From NCBI GenBank assembly GCA_021811205.1, contig JAJZPK010000054.1:1-12860 (forward strand): a stretch of 12,860 nt of DNA. The letters run 5' to 3'. A program made the translations under genes and the position numbers. Origin of the DNA: Pseudomonadota bacterium. Its GTDB lineage: Bacteria; Pseudomonadota; Gammaproteobacteria; Burkholderiales; JABEVD01. This document shows, piece by piece, positions 1 through 8,100 of the stretch (its first letter is position 1; every line of letters begins with the position of its first letter). The notes below the pieces were generated by a model. It did no database searches, was not told the origin of the DNA, and worked only from the letters and a program-made list of their open reading frames with translations.

Positions 1-58
1 GAAAGTCCCCCATTTCAAGCCCGGCAAAGAACTGAAGGATAGGGCGAACCGGATCTAG
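1..58 (+). CDS. ihfB: Integration host factor beta subunit, C-terminal end (partial)
   Basis: Frame 2 opens at the window edge and reads VPHFKPGKELKDRANRI before a TAG at 56-58. VPHFKPGKEL is the typical C-terminal strand and helix of IhfB, the DNA-bending nucleoid protein that pairs with IhfA. Only about 18 codons are present. In many beta- and gammaproteobacteria ihfB is followed by lapA/lapB; here an insertion sequence begins about 40 bases after the stop instead. An HU or other IHF-like protein is possible but the match to the IhfB tail is better. Confidence 0.8.
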   Translation, partial: KVPHFKPGKELKDRANRI

Positions 59-99
59 CCGAGACTGTATTGTTCGTTTCAATTTTACCGACGATATAG

Positions 100-126
100 A
101 GAGGTGGTACCGTAAAACTGGACAGT
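100..126 (+). repeat. Left terminal inverted repeat of the IS3-family element
   Basis: The first nine bases AGAGGTGGT are matched exactly by the complement of 1370-1378, and ACTGGACAGT nearly exactly by 1352-1361. It precedes orfA by about 60 bases, where the element's promoter should lie. Confidence 0.8.
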
Positions 127-189
127 GCGTTAAGTGGTAACCTTGCATAATCCAAACGCCGGAAACGGCGAAATCAGAGGAGCAAGGCG

Positions 190-486
190 ATGAAGAGATC
201 GAGAAGGAATCACGGAGAAGCGTTCAAGGCCAAGGTAGCCTTGGCCGCGCTCAAGGGAGACAGGACGTTGGCCGAATTGGCGGCACATTTCGAAGTCCAT
301 CCGAACCTGATCACGGACTGGAAACGGCAACTTACAGAGCGCGCGTCGGAGGTATTTGGCGGCACGAAGCCGAAGCCTGGGCCGGACTTGAAGGAGCTGC
401 ATGCCAAGATCGGGCAGCTGACGCTGGAGAACGATTTTTTAGAAAGCGCGCTCACCAAGGCGGGATTGCTGAGCGCAAGGAAATGA
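190..486 (+). CDS. IS3-family transposase OrfA (helix-turn-helix)
   Basis: 98 residues, the usual size of an IS3-family OrfA. The N-terminal half has the HTH_Tnp_1 pattern (KAKVALAALKGDRTLAELA, then VHPNLITDWKRQL), which binds the terminal repeats. The C-terminal part (LHAKIGQLTLENDFLESAL) is a leucine-zipper-like helix used for multimerisation. The start is supported by GAGGAG about 8 bases before ATG. The TGA at 484-486 overlaps the ATG of orfB (483). Alone, OrfA usually represses transposition; joined to OrfB by frameshifting it gives the transposase. Confidence 0.92.
   Translation: MKRSRRNHGEAFKAKVALAALKGDRTLAELAAHFEVHPNLITDWKRQLTERASEVFGGTKPKPGPDLKELHAKIGQLTLENDFLESALTKAGLLSARK
435..441 (+). 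other. Candidate -1 ribosomal frameshift heptamer T TTT TTA
   Basis: In the orfA frame the codons are GAT TTT TTA (433-441), so the preceding T gives an X XXY YYZ heptamer in the exact register for a -1 slip. After the slip, the orfB frame is open without a stop from here to the orfB ATG at 483, reading into AERKEMIDR, which would join OrfA and OrfB. A-rich heptamers are more common in IS3 elements; T-runs are also usable. I did not find a convincing downstream pseudoknot. Confidence 0.6.
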
Positions 487-1313
487 TAGACCGTAATCAT
501 GAGCTGCCGTTATCCCGGCAATGTGAGATTCTTCAACTGGCTCGCTCGACAGCTTACTATCAGCCGCAGCCGATCTCGACAGAAGACCTGGCGTTGATGC
601 GCCGGATCGACGAACTGCATCTGGAGATGCCTTATGCCGGAGCACGGATGTTGAGCCGAATACTCAAGCGGGAAGGTAAATCGATTGGCAGGAAGCGTGT
701 CAAGACCTTGATGCAGCGGATGGGCATTCAGGCGCTTTACCGCAAGCCCAACACCAGCAAGCCGCACCCGGAACACAAGATTTACCCCTATCTGCTGCGC
801 AATTTGGAGATCAGCCGTCCAAACCACGTCTGGGCGGCTGACATCACCTACATCCCAATGAAGCGGGGCTATATCTATCTGTTCGTGGTGCTGGACTGGG
901 CAAGCCGACGAGTGCTGTCCTGGCGGCTGTCGAACACGCTGACGACGGATTTCTGCGTCGAAGCCGTTGAGGAGGCGATCGCTCGATACGGCAAGCCAGA
1001 AATCTTCAATACTGACCAGGGCAGTCAGTTCACCAGCCAGGAGTTCACCGAATTGCTGAAAGGACATGACATCCGGATCAGCATGGACGGCAAGGGATGT
1101 TGGCGTGACAACGTGTTTGTAGAAAGACTGTGGCGAAGCGTCAAGTACGAGGAGGTCTATCTCCATGCCTACGACACCGTAAGCGCCGCCAAGGAAGGTT
1201 TGCAGCGATATTTCACGTGCTACAACCAGCTCAGGCCGCACTCGTCGCTTGACGACAAAACGCCGGATGAGTTCTACTGTGAGAGCTTGCCGACTCTGCA
1301 ACAAGCAGCGTAG
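483..1313 (+). CDS. IS3-family transposase OrfB (DDE integrase core)
   Basis: 276 residues. After an N-terminal HTH_21-type region (about 35-90) comes an rve/integrase catalytic core with the three acidic residues in family context: D120 in WAADITYI, D178 in NTDQGSQF and E214 in NVFVERLWRS, giving the DD(35)E spacing. The C-terminal YNQLRPHSSLDDKTPDE segment is also typical. It is probably produced mainly as an OrfAB fusion by -1 frameshifting, though a purine-rich AAGGAA lies just before its own ATG. The frame is intact. Confidence 0.95.
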   Translation: MIDRNHELPLSRQCEILQLARSTAYYQPQPISTEDLALMRRIDELHLEMPYAGARMLSRILKREGKSIGRKRVKTLMQRMGIQALYRKPNTSKPHPEHKIYPYLLRNLEISRPNHVWAADITYIPMKRGYIYLFVVLDWASRRVLSWRLSNTLTTDFCVEAVEEAIARYGKPEIFNTDQGSQFTSQEFTELLKGHDIRISMDGKGCWRDNVFVERLWRSVKYEEVYLHAYDTVSAAKEGLQRYFTCYNQLRPHSSLDDKTPDEFYCESLPTLQQAA

Positions 1314-1351
1314 GCTTTACCCGTGAGGTTTCCACTTAACAAACCCGAAAA

Positions 1352-1378
1352 ACTGTCCAATCTACCGGGACCACCTCT
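1352..1378 (-). repeat. Right terminal inverted repeat of the IS3-family element
   Basis: Complement of the left repeat with five mismatches in 27 positions. It supplies the aberrant last codons and the stop of the truncated HDOD gene that reads into it from the right. Confidence 0.8.
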
Positions 1379-1640
1379 GTGTGGATAGGCCGAGAATGGA
1401 GATGGCCTGGTTGATGGTGGATGCCTTGTTGCGCATACCATAGGCCGGGGAATTGATGGTCTTCAAGAGCATGGCTGAAAGCCCGACATCGCTCACGACA
1501 AGCTGCTCGATTTTGCGAAAATCAGGGTCGTCCTTCTTTATCTCTTTTTCGAGTTCGAGCAATATGCCGGGACGTGAAGGAATCCCGATGCTTTTTATCG
1601 ACCGCTCCAATTCCTCGCCAAATGAATCATTGTTGTCCAA
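1362..1640 (-). pseudogene. HDOD-domain protein, 3' part lost at the IS junction
   Basis: The leftward frame starts at a TTG (1640) with a good AAGGAG about 8 bases upstream. It reads a canonical HDOD N-terminal region: PSRPGILLELEKEIKK, IEQLVVSDVGLSAMLLKTIN, SPAYG and INQAISILGLSTQ. Homology stops at about 1379, where the IS end supplies only a few foreign codons (RWSR) and a stop. About 87 native residues remain, whereas HDOD proteins are usually over 250. HDOD proteins are signalling proteins related to HD hydrolases, often near chemotaxis and c-di-GMP genes. The gene follows the HD-GYP regulator by 37 bases, so it was the last gene of that operon. The missing part is not found to the left of the IS. 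Confidence 0.85.
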
Positions 1641-1677
1641 CGGTTGCTCCTTCCAGATCGGGGCGTGGATTCATCTT

Positions 1678-2793
1678 CTATTTCTCCTCTAGCGGACTCT
1701 GCGCATTGAATATCTCCGTGCAAATATCGGCACATTTTGTGAATGCATCCAGCACTGCCGGATCGAAGTGGGATGGGCTGGTGCGGCCATCCCCATTGAA
1801 AATGATGTCCATGGCTTTTTCATGCTCGAATGCAGGCTTATAGGGGCGTTTGCTGCGAAGGGCATCGTAGATATCCGCGAGCTGCATGATGCGCGCCGAC
1901 AAGGGGATTGCCTCTCCCTTGATGCCTCCTGGATAACCGCTGCCATCCCATCGCTCATGGTGGCCCAGCGCGATTTCATACCCCATCTTCAAGTAAGGAG
2001 AGGAGTTATTCAATAGAATCTGGGCTCCAATGGTGGTATGGCTCTTCATGATCGTCCATTCAGCAGGCTCGAGACCTCCGGTCTTCAACAGGATATGGTC
2101 GGGGATGCCTATCTTTCCGATATCGTGCATGGGGCTGGCATAAAAGATGATGTCACAGAACTCCTGGTCCATCCCCAGTTGTTTCGCCAGTTCATAGCTG
2201 TAGTGGCTTATTCTTTTCACATGTTCGCCAGTTTCGTCATCACGGAATTCCGCTGCACAAATCAGTGTGGAGATCGATTCTATGAATGAGTCTTCTAATG
2301 CGCGGGTGCGCTCCCGTACCCTGGTTTCCAGTATCTGGTTGTGGCGTTCCAGAAAATCGCTGAATTCCTTCAGTCGCAGCAGATTGCGTACCCGAATTTG
2401 CAGATCCATGGGGTCAATCGGCTTGGTTAGATATTCTTCCGCACCTGCATGCAATCCTTGCAGCTTCGATGCCCGATCTTCCAGAGCGGTGACAAGGACG
2501 ACCGGTATGGTCCGGGTATCCGGATCCATTTTGAGTTTGGCAACCACTTCATACCCCGTCATGTCCGGCATCATAAGATCCAGCAATATCAAATGGGGCC
2601 TGAAGGCTTTCACGACTTCTAAAGCTTGCCGACCATTTTCGGCCAAAGCAGTGTCAAGACCTTCGAGTTCGAGGAGGCTTTCCAGCAAGCAACGTGTTTG
2701 ACGATCGTCATCCACGACAAGCACTCTGCTCCTGGCCATGCCTTCTGATGCGTCAGAAAAAGGTATCATCGTTGTTGTGTCTCTTGAGTTCAA
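1678..2793 (-). CDS. RpfG-like response regulator: receiver plus HD-GYP c-di-GMP phosphodiesterase
   Basis: 371 residues. A receiver domain (about 21-140) has the acidic pocket VVDDD, phosphoacceptor D72 in LLDLMMPD and K124 in LTKP. A coiled linker (about 140-170) leads to an HD-GYP domain (about 170-360) with H191, the H223-D224 pair in [12 protein letters not shown]252, H278-H279, GSGYPGG at 285-290 and D307, so the metal site is complete and c-di-GMP hydrolysis to GMP is expected. The TTG start at 2793 overlaps the mcp stop (TTGA), suggesting translational coupling; starts at codon 9 or 19 (ATG) are possible and would keep the receiver. It is transcribed with the upstream chemoreceptor and the downstream HDOD gene. 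Cytoplasmic. Confidence 0.93.
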   Translation of the reverse strand: MNSRDTTTMIPFSDASEGMARSRVLVVDDDRQTRCLLESLLELEGLDTALAENGRQALEVVKAFRPHLILLDLMMPDMTGYEVVAKLKMDPDTRTIPVVLVTALEDRASKLQGLHAGAEEYLTKPIDPMDLQIRVRNLLRLKEFSDFLERHNQILETRVRERTRALEDSFIESISTLICAAEFRDDETGEHVKRISHYSYELAKQLGMDQEFCDIIFYASPMHDIGKIGIPDHILLKTGGLEPAEWTIMKSHTTIGAQILLNNSSPYLKMGYEIALGHHERWDGSGYPGGIKGEAIPLSARIMQLADIYDALRSKRPYKPAFEHEKAMDIIFNGDGRTSPSHFDPAVLDAFTKCADICTEIFNAQSPLEEK

Positions 2794-4396
2794 ATCTTGA
2801 ACTTGTTGATCGTGGTGCGCATATCTTCGGCCAACTGTTCGAGGTGATCGGCTGCTTCCGCTGTGGCTTCTGAAGCGGCAGTATTTTCTTCTGTCATTTG
2901 AGAGATCTTTTCGATATGCGTGGCGATGTCGTTGCTTGCTATGGTTTGTTCATTCAATGCATTCGAAATCTCCTTTACCGTCGTGGCGGCCTGGACGGAC
3001 CCTTCCCTGATCTGATTGATGGCATCACCTGCCTGTGCGGCCAGTTCCACGCCGTGATTGGCCTGATCTACCATGGTCGCCATGTTGTCGACCGAGGTTC
3101 TCGAGGCTTGCTGCATGGAATCGATCATGGTCGCAACCTCGGCAGTGGCATTGCCGGTTCGTTCCGCAAGCTTGCGAACCTCGTCCGCCACGACGGCAAA
3201 TCCTCTGCCCAATTCCCCGGCTCTCGCAGCTTCGATGGCGGCATTCAGGGCTAGCAGGTTGGTCTGATCGGCAATTTCCCTGATCACTTCGACGATGGAG
3301 GAAATCCGGGCCGACTGTTCTCCGACGTTTTCTATGGAGCGCGATGTTTCCTGCACCACTTCCGCGATCCGCTTCATTTCCTCCGAGGTCTGGTGAATGA
3401 TGTTGCTTCCTCGCTCGGAAAGCTCGCCTGAATGCTCGGAGAGCCGCATGGCCTGCTGGCTTCCTTCCGAAATGTGGCCGATGCTGACCACGATCTGCTC
3501 GACGGTTGCCGCCATCGATGAAGTGGCATCGCTTTGGTGAGATGATCCGGTTGCGACCTGATGCGAGGATGTCGATAGCGCATGGGATGATTCGGAGAGC
3601 TTTTCGATGCCGTCATGAATTTGCCTGAACGATTGCTGAAGGCTGGCCATCAGTTCGTTGAATGCACGACTGGTCTGTCCAATTCATCTTCGGAGTTGAC
3701 TTCGACGCGCCGCGTGAATTCTCCGGTCTTCACGATATCCTGAATTGCTGTGCGCATTTTGTCTGCAGGGGCAGAAACCAGTTTGGCGAGAATGAAGCGG
3801 ATCAGCAGCCAGAGCACGCTCTGAGCGGCGATCAGGACAATGGCGGAAATCCACGCAAGCCGGGCAAGCTTGGCCTGATCGCTCGAGATGTCCAGATCTA
3901 TGACCGAGGCACCGTTGTGATAACCAACAGGCACGTTGTGGCACATGAGGCAGTCAGTTCCCCGGAAATTGTGACTCTCAGTGTAGGGAACGATTCCGTG
4001 AAGCAAATTGCCCTCGATTTTGAAACGCGTTTTGCCATCTTCCAGAGACTGCCTTTCGTCATCAGCAGCAGGTTGTTCTTCTGGCAGCCCCATGCCGAAT
4101 TGCTTTTGCACCAACTTGTTTCTGATCAGCCTCAGGGATTTGATGTTGGGGCTCGAACCCATTTTCTTGATGAAGAGCTTCCTCTGCACCACATCGCTGA
4201 TGATTCCGTTGATCATCAGCATGTTCGCGCCGTTGATCACGCCATCAGCCAATATGCCTTGATCTTGTTCTCTTCCCCTTGGCGCATGGAATTTCTTTCG
4301 ACGGCATAGTAAAGAAACCGCGATGGCAATGCCTACAAGTAACAGAATGGACTGCACTGCAATCTGAATCTTGAAGGAAATGGCGCTGAATTTCAT
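2790..4396 (-). pseudogene. Haem-c type methyl-accepting chemotaxis protein, frame-disrupted
   Basis: The start at 4396 has AAAGGA 7 bases upstream. The 5' frame (4396-3650) encodes an N-terminal membrane segment, a periplasmic domain with CLMCH (about 3938-3952, covalent c-haem motif) in an NFRGTDCLMCHNVPVGY context, a second membrane segment (SAIVLIAAQSVLWLLI) and a HAMP domain. That frame then runs into a stop at 3650. The signalling domain continues in another frame (to 2790), with the conserved hairpin tip [20 protein letters not shown]. One missing base near 3680 would join the parts as [18 protein letters not shown]. Two more breaks near the first membrane segment (extra A near 4311-4313, missing C near 4257) would restore YYAVERNSMRQGEEN and then GILADGVINGANM. 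All three are homopolymer changes, so either a decaying gene or sequencing errors. Confidence 0.85.
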
Positions 4397-4451
4397 CAGA
4401 GTTCCTTTCGGGTAAACCTTTTTCGTTGTTTACGCATGTTGATCGCGGAAA

Positions 4452-4482
4452 GGACATTTTAACCAATCTATTTAAAATGTCC
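4452..4482. promoter_or_regulatory. Perfect 11+11 bp inverted repeat between divergent sensory operons
   Basis: GGACATTTTAA (4452-4462) and its exact complement TTAAAATGTCC (4472-4482) flank a 9-base spacer. It sits in the 122-base gap between the leftward chemoreceptor and the rightward MerR-HTH/receiver gene, next to AT-rich promoter-like DNA (TATACT at 4494-4499 on plus; TATAAT at 4492-4497 on minus). The symmetry suggests a dimeric regulator operator, most simply for the adjacent HTH/receiver protein. A 5' UTR hairpin is the alternative. Confidence 0.6.
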
Positions 4483-4518
4483 ATATTATCCATTATACTT
4501 CTTTCAGGAGGTTGCTTT

Positions 4519-5103
4519 ATGGCTTACATCACGACTGGAGAAGCTGCGCGAATACTAGAAGTTGGCCTGAATACCGTCAAACGCTGGATCAGCAGCGGCG
4601 CTTTGCGGGGGGTGTGTACGCCTGGTGGCCACTGGAGAATTTCACAAGAAGATCTCTATGGATTCATGCAAGCGAATGGTATGCCGATTCCGGGAAGAGG
4701 CAGGGAAACGCCAGCGCGAATGCTCATAGTCGATGACGATCCATCTGTATGTGCATTGCATAGAGCGATACTTGAGCATGCCGACTGCCATGCTGATATC
4801 CAATGCATACACGACGGCTACTCTGGGCTGATGAAAATCGGTTCATGGCGGCCGGACGTGCTGGTGCTCGACATTCTCATGCCCGGGGTAAACGGTCTCG
4901 AAGTATTGCGCCGGATCAGAGACGATCATGATCCATGCGACATGGCAATCATCGTGGTGACGGGAGCTTATGATCGCCCTGATGTCGCTCAAGCCGCACG
5001 AAATGCAAGGGCGGCGGCAGTTTTGCCCAAGCCTGTGGAGGCTCGTAGGCTTCTGGATGTAGTCGGAGCGTATCTATCTGGCCAAGTGGGGCGGCTGCCA
5101 TGA
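4519..5103 (+). CDS. MerR/excisionase-type HTH fused to a response-regulator receiver
   Basis: 194 residues from an ATG preceded by CAGGAGG with good spacing; longer in-frame starts upstream lack this and cross the inverted repeat. Residues 1-50 form a MerR/excisionase-type winged HTH (YITTGEAARILEVGLNTVKR, then GGHWRISQEDL). Residues about 66-190 form a receiver with VDDD at 71-74, phosphoacceptor D118 in LVLDILMP, T148 and K171 in LPKP. The DNA-binding part precedes the receiver, opposite to the usual order. It is 37 bases upstream of the hybrid kinase, probably one operon, so it is the likely transcriptional output of that kinase. Targets are unknown; the inverted repeat just upstream is a candidate. 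Confidence 0.9.
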   Translation: MAYITTGEAARILEVGLNTVKRWISSGALRGVCTPGGHWRISQEDLYGFMQANGMPIPGRGRETPARMLIVDDDPSVCALHRAILEHADCHADIQCIHDGYSGLMKIGSWRPDVLVLDILMPGVNGLEVLRRIRDDHDPCDMAIIVVTGAYDRPDVAQAARNARAAAVLPKPVEARRLLDVVGAYLSGQVGRLP

Positions 5104-5115
5104 CGAAAAAATACG

Positions 5116-5132
5116 ATTTCCTCAAAGGAAAT
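5116..5132 (+). promoter_or_regulatory. Hairpin just before the kinase ribosome-binding site
   Basis: ATTTCCT and AGGAAAT are exact complements separated by CAA, giving a 7-bp stem directly before the GGGAG (5133-5137) of the sensor kinase. It could tune translation relative to the upstream gene or be incidental; there is no T-run, so it is not a terminator. Confidence 0.35.
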
Positions 5133-5140
5133 GGGAGAAC

Positions 5141-8100
5141 ATGTTTAGATCGAAACTGGGATTGCGCTTAAGCCTAACTTTAGGGGCAGTGCTGGCATTG
5201 CTGCTGACAGGCGAATTGACATGGCTCAGCCGGATCGAGCATGGTCAGGCTGTAAGGCAGGTGGAGCAGTCGACAGAGCAGTCTGCGCTTGCGCTCGAAG
5301 CCAGTCTGAAATCCATCATGCTGTCCGGGGAGGGGCCAATTGCGCACGACTGGTTGAAGCGGGTCAGGGAGACGACCAACTTCGATGATGTGCGCGTCTT
5401 TCGCCGCGACGGTACCGAGGCTTTCGTCGACAATGCCACCATTGACCGCGTCAACGCTTGGCTGGGCAAGAAGCGCTTCGAACATCATGATCGAAACTTC
5501 AAACCTGAAACGGTCCCTCCATCAAGCTTGAAATTTTTCGAGAAGGCCGCTTCCGGAACCGAGGCCAGAATTGTCGAGAACGGCCATTTGACCCTGATGT
5601 TGCCGATCCGCATTGAGAATGCGTGCCTGAAATGCCACGGCTACGACGGAACTCCTGTCAATCCCGTGCGCGGCGTGCTCAGGCTGTCTGTTCCGGTGGG
5701 TGCTCAGATCAACGCCATCGACAATCAGCGCAAGGAAATTCTTGGCTCGGTGGTTGCGGTTATCCTGATGATGGCGTTGACATTGATGTGGCTTCTGAAG
5801 CGCGAAGTGGTCCGCCCTGTCGGCTTGCTGGAGGCAGGTGCAAAGAAGATCGAGGATGGGGACAAGGCTTACCGCGTGAAGCTGGACCGCGCAGACGAGT
5901 TGGGAAGCCTGGCAAATATGTTCAATGAACTGGTGAACCATCTGCAGCAGCAGACGGACCGGCAGAGGCGCATTTCAGAAGCGGTCATAGGATTATCGCG
6001 CGAACTTGTGGATGACGTTGTGCTGAGGCGAATCGGTGAATTGGCCATGCAACTGACCGGAGCGCGTTACGCCATGCTTTCCTATCTGAAGGACGGCGAA
6101 AAGCAATTCATTCCTCTCGGAATGGACAATTCTGAAATGGAAAAACTAGCGGGGCATCCACCGCAGGGAATGGGCCTGCTTGGCCTCTTATGGAAAGACC
6201 GTCAGGTCGTGCGTGCCGCTCATATTTCCAGTCATCCGAAATCCATCGGATTTCCGGAAGGCCACCCGCTCATGACCACATTCCTTGGTGCACCGATCGA
6301 ATTTGCCGGGCAGATGATCGGGGCGCTTTATCTGACGGACAAGGAAAATGGACAGCCATTCTCGGACGACGACGAATCTGTCGTCCGCATGCTGGCTTCA
6401 AGCTGCGCAGTAGCCTTGTCCAATGCCCAACAGTTCGAGTGCCTGCAAGAAGCAAACTCCGAACTGGAGAATCGTGTGGCCGCACGCACGAGTGAGCTGG
6501 TCAATGCCAATCGCCTGCTGCGCAGCCATGAAATCGAGCTCGAGCTGATGAATGACGAGCTGCGTCATGCCGGCGATGCAAAAAACCAGTTCCTGGCCAA
6601 CACCAGTCATGAACTACGCACGCCCTTGAATGCGATTATCGGCTTTTCCGATCTGCTCCTGGTTCAGGCAAAGGATCTGCCAGCCAAATACAAGGAATAC
6701 ATAGACCATATCAATGTGAGTGGAAAGCGTCTGCTGGACTTGATCAACAGTTTGCTGGATCTGTCCAAGATCGAAGCAGGGATGCTGGAGATACATCATG
6801 AACCTGTAATTCCAGGCACCATACTCAAATTCACGATTAACCAACTCAGGCCGCTACTGGACAAAAAGAAACTGGAGGTCACTGTTATCATGCCTGAAGT
6901 AGACCGAACCGCTTATCTGGATGCGGGCAAGCTGCAGCAGGTGTGGGTCAATCTGATCGGAAACGCAATCAAGTTCACTCCGGAAGGAGGACGTATTGAG
7001 GCTGGTTTCTCCATCAAGGGCAGCGATTCCACTGCAATGCTCGAGGGTTGGGTGAAGGATAGCGGCATCGGTATCGAGCCGGACGATCTCGAGCGAATTT
7101 TTCAGCCATTTGTCCAGGCAGAAGGTGGATTGACGCGCGAATTCGGCGGTACAGGGCTGGGGTTGACCCTTGTGAGACGGTTGCTCGAGATGCAGGGCGG
7201 CTCGATCCGGGCGGAAAGCACGCCGGGCGAAGGCAGTCTGTTTGCCTTCACGCTCCCAGTTCGAATAGTGGTCACTGAAAATATGTCTGCTGCGATAGCC
7301 GCAGAAGGATATCAGGCGATAGCATTGGAATCGCAAGTGCCGATGGAAGTGGTTGAGATCGAAGAAGAGGTGCCAGAATTGGTGGAACTGCCTGTCATTC
7401 TGATCATCGATGAAGACAAGGCTCGCGCGGCGACAGTTTCCTCCATCCTTCGGGAAGAAGGCTACCAAGGTGAAATCTGCGATTTGAGCCATGTGGAGCA
7501 GATGGCCGAAGAGAAATGCCCTTTCTTGATCATGGTCGGCATTCCGGACGACCCGGTGGATATTTACAGTCAGCTGCACCTGCTGCGTTCTCGCAAGGCT
7601 ACACGTCATATTCCGATAGTATTGCTTGGCGGCGACGCCGGAGCGCCAAGTTTTTCGCTTGGCACTGTCGATACCATGGACAAACAGGTGTCCAAGAACG
7701 ACCTGGTTAACCTGATCACCCGTCATGGGCGCCAAAGTCCTCATGCTCCAGGCATGACTGTACTTGTGATCGACGATGAATCCAGCGTGCGCGAATACAT
7801 CAAGGAATGTCTTCGTGGTCAGGGTTATCGCCTCCTTTTGGCCGCCAATGGTCAGGATGGTATTCAGGCGGCTATCGAGCATGATCCGGACTTGATCATA
7901 CTGGATTTGATGATGCCGGGTATCAGCGGCTTCGAGGTGGTCGAGGAACTGAAGCGCCATCCGACTGCCTGCGATATTCCAGTGGTCATTTTCTCGGCCA
8001 AGGATCTGACGCGCGAAGAGGTGATGCGTCTTGGTCAGGAAGTGGAAAAGGTACTAACAAAAGGCTCCACCAGCCGCACCGATTTGCTGCGAGAACTGCG

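Larger units (their letters stand above)
100..1378 (+). mobile_element. Complete IS3-family insertion sequence
   Basis: About 1.28 kb bounded by imperfect inverted repeats (100-126 and 1352-1378, 22 of 27 positions matching) and carrying orfA and orfB in the overlapping -1 arrangement of the IS3 family. Both reading frames are intact and the DDE residues are present, so the element looks potentially active. The exact ends are uncertain by a few bases: the repeat could start at 100, or at the TG of 105-106 with the matching CA at 1372-1373. In no register did I find a 3-5 bp direct target duplication. The subgroup needs an ISfinder comparison. Confidence 0.9.

Noticed and set aside
510..1304. 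Long leftward open frame over orfB
   Set aside because: Shadow of the intact DDE transposase; no family motifs or ribosome site.
3662..4309. Rightward open frame over the chemoreceptor
   Set aside because: Antisense to the chemoreceptor, which has membrane, haem and HAMP features even though its frame is broken.
6854..7960. 368-codon leftward open frame inside the hybrid kinase
   Set aside because: The plus strand has clear kinase and receiver motifs throughout; the leftward translation has no recognisable domain.
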